Shown here piece after piece: positions 61,416 through 64,000 of a DNA stretch of 64,000 bases (positions are counted from its first letter, which is position 1; every line of letters starts with the position of its first letter). The translations under genes and the position numbers were made by a program. Origin of the DNA: Drosophila persimilis (Eukaryota; Arthropoda; Insecta; Diptera; Drosophilidae); assembly GCF_003286085.1 (NCBI RefSeq), contig NW_020825294.1, forward strand, positions 10,686,501-10,750,500, given 5' to 3'. Under the pieces are notes generated by a model that did not search any database, was not told where the DNA came from, and saw only the letters and a program-made list of their open reading frames with translations.

Positions 61416-63942
61416 ACAAACCCTCTCAGATCGACCCATTTGCAAGCCCATTTCAAATTGTCACTTATCAAACAAACTGTCAGTTAAATTATATTTTTGC
61501 CCATCGCATTTGTAACCATCAACGTCGCTGCATCCCCGAGAGAGTGCCTGAGTGTGAGTGTCTCTGTACATGTCTCCGGCGAATTAATTAGAAAACTTTT
61601 CTTAACTGATTCAGTGCCAGCAGCAGAAGCAGCAGCAGAGGCAGAAGCAGCAGTGGAGAAACTGAGACGCCTTCAAAGCTTCTCGGGAAGGGAAGTACAC
61701 TGAAAAACAAAGTACGAAGGCTATGCTACCGTTAATTACTACTCAACAGATGCGAATATGATAAGAAAATCGATGGCATTACTTGAATATTGTATTTTTT
61801 ATGGATTAATATTAATAAAAAAAAAACCCCTATAACCGTGCTATTATGGTGATTTGTTTCTTTGACTTCAGATTGTGCTTATAGCTGCCGTTTATTGAGT
61901 TTCAGGTTTTTTCCTGTGTATTCCCTTAGCTGTATGTCTGTGAGGGTGTACCACACCACTACCCACACCAGAGACCGTGCAAATATTTGTGGCTTGAGCC
62001 AAAATGCTCCCATGTTCCATTTGCCTTTTACGAGTAGCTCTGTGTGTGGGCCTGGCCGCAAAACTAAAACTGCAGGGAGAAAACTCTTTGAGGCATTCAT
62101 TAGTTGGCTAAAGAAAATGTCACACACACACACGCAGACACACACATGAAAGTTTGGAAAAAAGAAAGTATTACTCTCACAAGAGATAGCCTGACTCGCT
62201 CTCCTTCTAGGAATCTCCGTCCCTGTCCAAGTTGTAATCCATTGAGCATTATAAATTCTACACGAGGATTTAAAACGCCCAAATTATGTCTGCTGCTGCA
62301 CTTGGCTTACAGACGTTTCCGCCCAATGCGGCACGAATGGGCCAAGACAGTAGCCTCCTCACGACTTCTCAGGATATTAGCAAAACGGAGCTTGGCAGTT
62401 TACTTGCTTGTGGGTAAGGAATTTCGATTGCCTGACTGAAAAGTCATTGGAAGTGATTCGAAACGATAACGTAATTGATTATGACGTACAAAACTGCAGG
62501 AAATCGATTTCAAAATGCCACAGTTAGAAGATTACAAGTCCCAAGTTTCACATTTGGAAATAACCCAACACATTGGCAATTGCTAATCTCTATACTTCTA
62601 AGTACGTGCTGGATTTGAGTTGGGCTCTCTCGTAATGTGCCGCATAGGCGTTTAAAAAGATTAAAAGATGACCTCCACTAATATGCATTATATTTCTTCA
62701 GTAAGAAAAACATTTTCACTTCACTTTACAACTTTTAGATTGGAGAAACCATTTTCATCACTCACCCCGCCAAACCCTTGCAACAGACACGCTCCGATAA
62801 AGTTTTTCCCCGAAAATGATTTATAGCATCTGGAAATCCATTAGCAAACTATTGCGAAATCAAAGCAATAATAGCCGACGGTTAAAAAGTAGAAAAAATC
62901 GAGAAGAGGAGCGCCCCATTGGGCGGAGAAAATGCATTGAAAATTAAAAGCATGTCAAGCAACAAGCCGCAGCATAAAAGAGAATCAATGAGGGAAAATT
63001 AAAAAATAAAATAAAAATTACGTATACGTATTTGATAGGAAAAAGAAAGCGGAGCCCTCAAGAAGCTAGCCGTGGCAGTGGGAGTGGGGCACCAGTGGTA
63101 GCGGCCACGCCCACAAAAACCTCACACAACTTTTATGCGATGGCAACATTTTATAAAGCAATTTCCACGAGAGCAGCATCGAAATGCAATGCACGCCTGA
63201 AGGACACGCGCGTGTGTGTGTGTGTTAGAGTGTCCTACTGGGGGTGGAGAGGGTTGGGTGGATGGGTGGATGGGTGGGTGAGGGAGTGCAGAGAACTATA
63301 TACAATATGTATACAATATGGCAAGGACTCGCAGAGGGAGAGCAGTTGCAGGAGCAGCAGCGGCTGTAGCAGCAGCGGCAGCAGCAGCCATAGAAAGTTT
63401 TTCATTTTGCGGTTGACTCTGGAATTCGAAAATGTTGCGCAAGGCGAAGCCCTAAGGCGGCCGACTCGTCCTGCTCGCTCTGCATGTCCCTCCTGCTATC
63501 CACTCGCTGGGTGCGTATGCAGCTGGCGCAAAACTTTAAGTAGAGCAAGGACAGCTCGGGAGGATGGGATCAGGAGGTTCAGATGGGATGCACGGAGACT
63601 GAGCGGAGAGCATTCCTGAGCTTTGTTGCCCGTGGCTTCTGCTCCTGTTGAATTCCGGCACAAGTTAAGCAGCTTACGCATGCAGGAGCGGCTCCAGCAC
63701 CAGCTGCAGCATCATCCACCTGATGCACTGGGAGAAACAGAGTAGCACTGAGGAAATAAATGTGCCTGGATTGAATGAGAAGAACGAACACTATTAAGCC
63801 ACATCATATTATCTGCAATTTGAATCACATTTTTTCAAAGCAACTGATATTGCTTCATAAAATGAAAAGGGATCCTCTGTGCGAAGTGTAAGTACGTCGT
63901 GCGAATTGCTCCAAGTGTAATTCAAATGCTAGGTAACTTGAC

Positions 63943-63990
63943 TTCGCTCCTGGCTTGCTCCTGGCTTGCTCCTGGCCTGCTCCTGGCTGA
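63943..63990. repeat. tandem repeat of an 11-bp unit (TTGCTCCTGGC)
   Basis: Four to five near-perfect copies of TTGCTCCTGGC at the right edge, the fourth with one change (CTGC). Confidence 0.85.
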
Positions 63991-64000
63991 CTGATTATGT

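Larger units (their letters stand above)
60150..64000. other. non-coding sequence upstream of the last identified alpha-2/delta exon
   Basis: This should be intron and possibly 5' UTR of the alpha-2/delta gene (minus strand). I could not find the exon with its signal peptide. It holds a CA run (61373-61413), GA/CA-rich stretches, a GGGTGGAT-type repeat (about 63245-63280), CAG-rich stretches (about 61618-61655 and 63330-63390) and a TGCTCCTGGCT repeat at the right edge. Confidence 0.5.

Noticed and set aside
63690..63722. Minus-strand mini-exon (MMLQLVLEPLLHA) between an acceptor-like CATCAG and a GTAAGC donor, as the alpha-2/delta first exon
   Set aside because: The borders look right, but the peptide is a poor signal sequence and its phase to the next exon does not clearly fit. 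Left unassigned.
1..64000. CRISPR arrays, bacterial operon features, rRNA and tRNA genes
   Set aside because: This is animal nuclear DNA. A scan by eye found no tRNA B-box-like GGTTCGAATCC with a matching A-box and no rRNA sequence. A tRNAscan run would settle it.

Overview
The window is nuclear DNA from a Drosophila species. The genes have short introns of about 58-80 bp with GT...AG borders. The gene set and order (core-1 galactosyltransferase-like, Duox, glucose-6-phosphatase, a pyruvate-kinase paralogue, dawdle, an alpha-2/delta calcium-channel subunit, a CLIP-domain protease homologue) match what I remember of cytological region 23A-B on chromosome arm 2L (Muller element B) of D. melanogaster. 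Decayed interspersed repeats containing 'ATACCCGGTA' resemble repeats common in obscura-group genomes, so an obscura-group species is my guess. Species and orthologue names rest on memory, not on a search.

Layout. 1-1091 (+): the 3' end of a core-1 beta-1,3-galactosyltransferase-like gene. 1092-10273: non-coding, with a GC-rich promoter-like block at about 6.5-7.6 kb. 10274-22076 (+): Duox, nine coding exons, 1537 residues, with a 6.5-kb first intron that holds an apparent F-box/leucine-rich-repeat gene relic and a possible transposon relic. 22.5-23.7 kb: a repeat relic and a broken F-box gene (-). 24352-25635 (+): glucose-6-phosphatase. 26041-27773 (-): a divergent pyruvate kinase. 28706-31264 (-): dawdle, a TGF-beta/activin-type ligand. 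31265-44076: a 12.8-kb gene-free interval with GC-rich islands and, on its right, a probable long 3' UTR. 44077-60149 (-): a calcium-channel alpha-2/delta subunit whose first exon or exons were not found. Its 11-kb intron contains two nested genes: a short secreted-peptide gene (54170-54352, -) and a CLIP-domain serine protease homologue (57326-58980, +). 60150-64000: non-coding as far as I can see.

How the genes relate. They are functionally mixed. Duox makes hydrogen peroxide at epithelial surfaces. Dawdle and glucose-6-phosphatase act in growth and sugar metabolism. The alpha-2/delta subunit is a neuronal channel partner. The most interesting item is the nested 60-residue secreted peptide. 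It has a TATA box, an initiator, a perfect NF-kB-type site and a GATA site at spacings typical of immune-induced peptide genes in flies, so it may be an undescribed immune effector.
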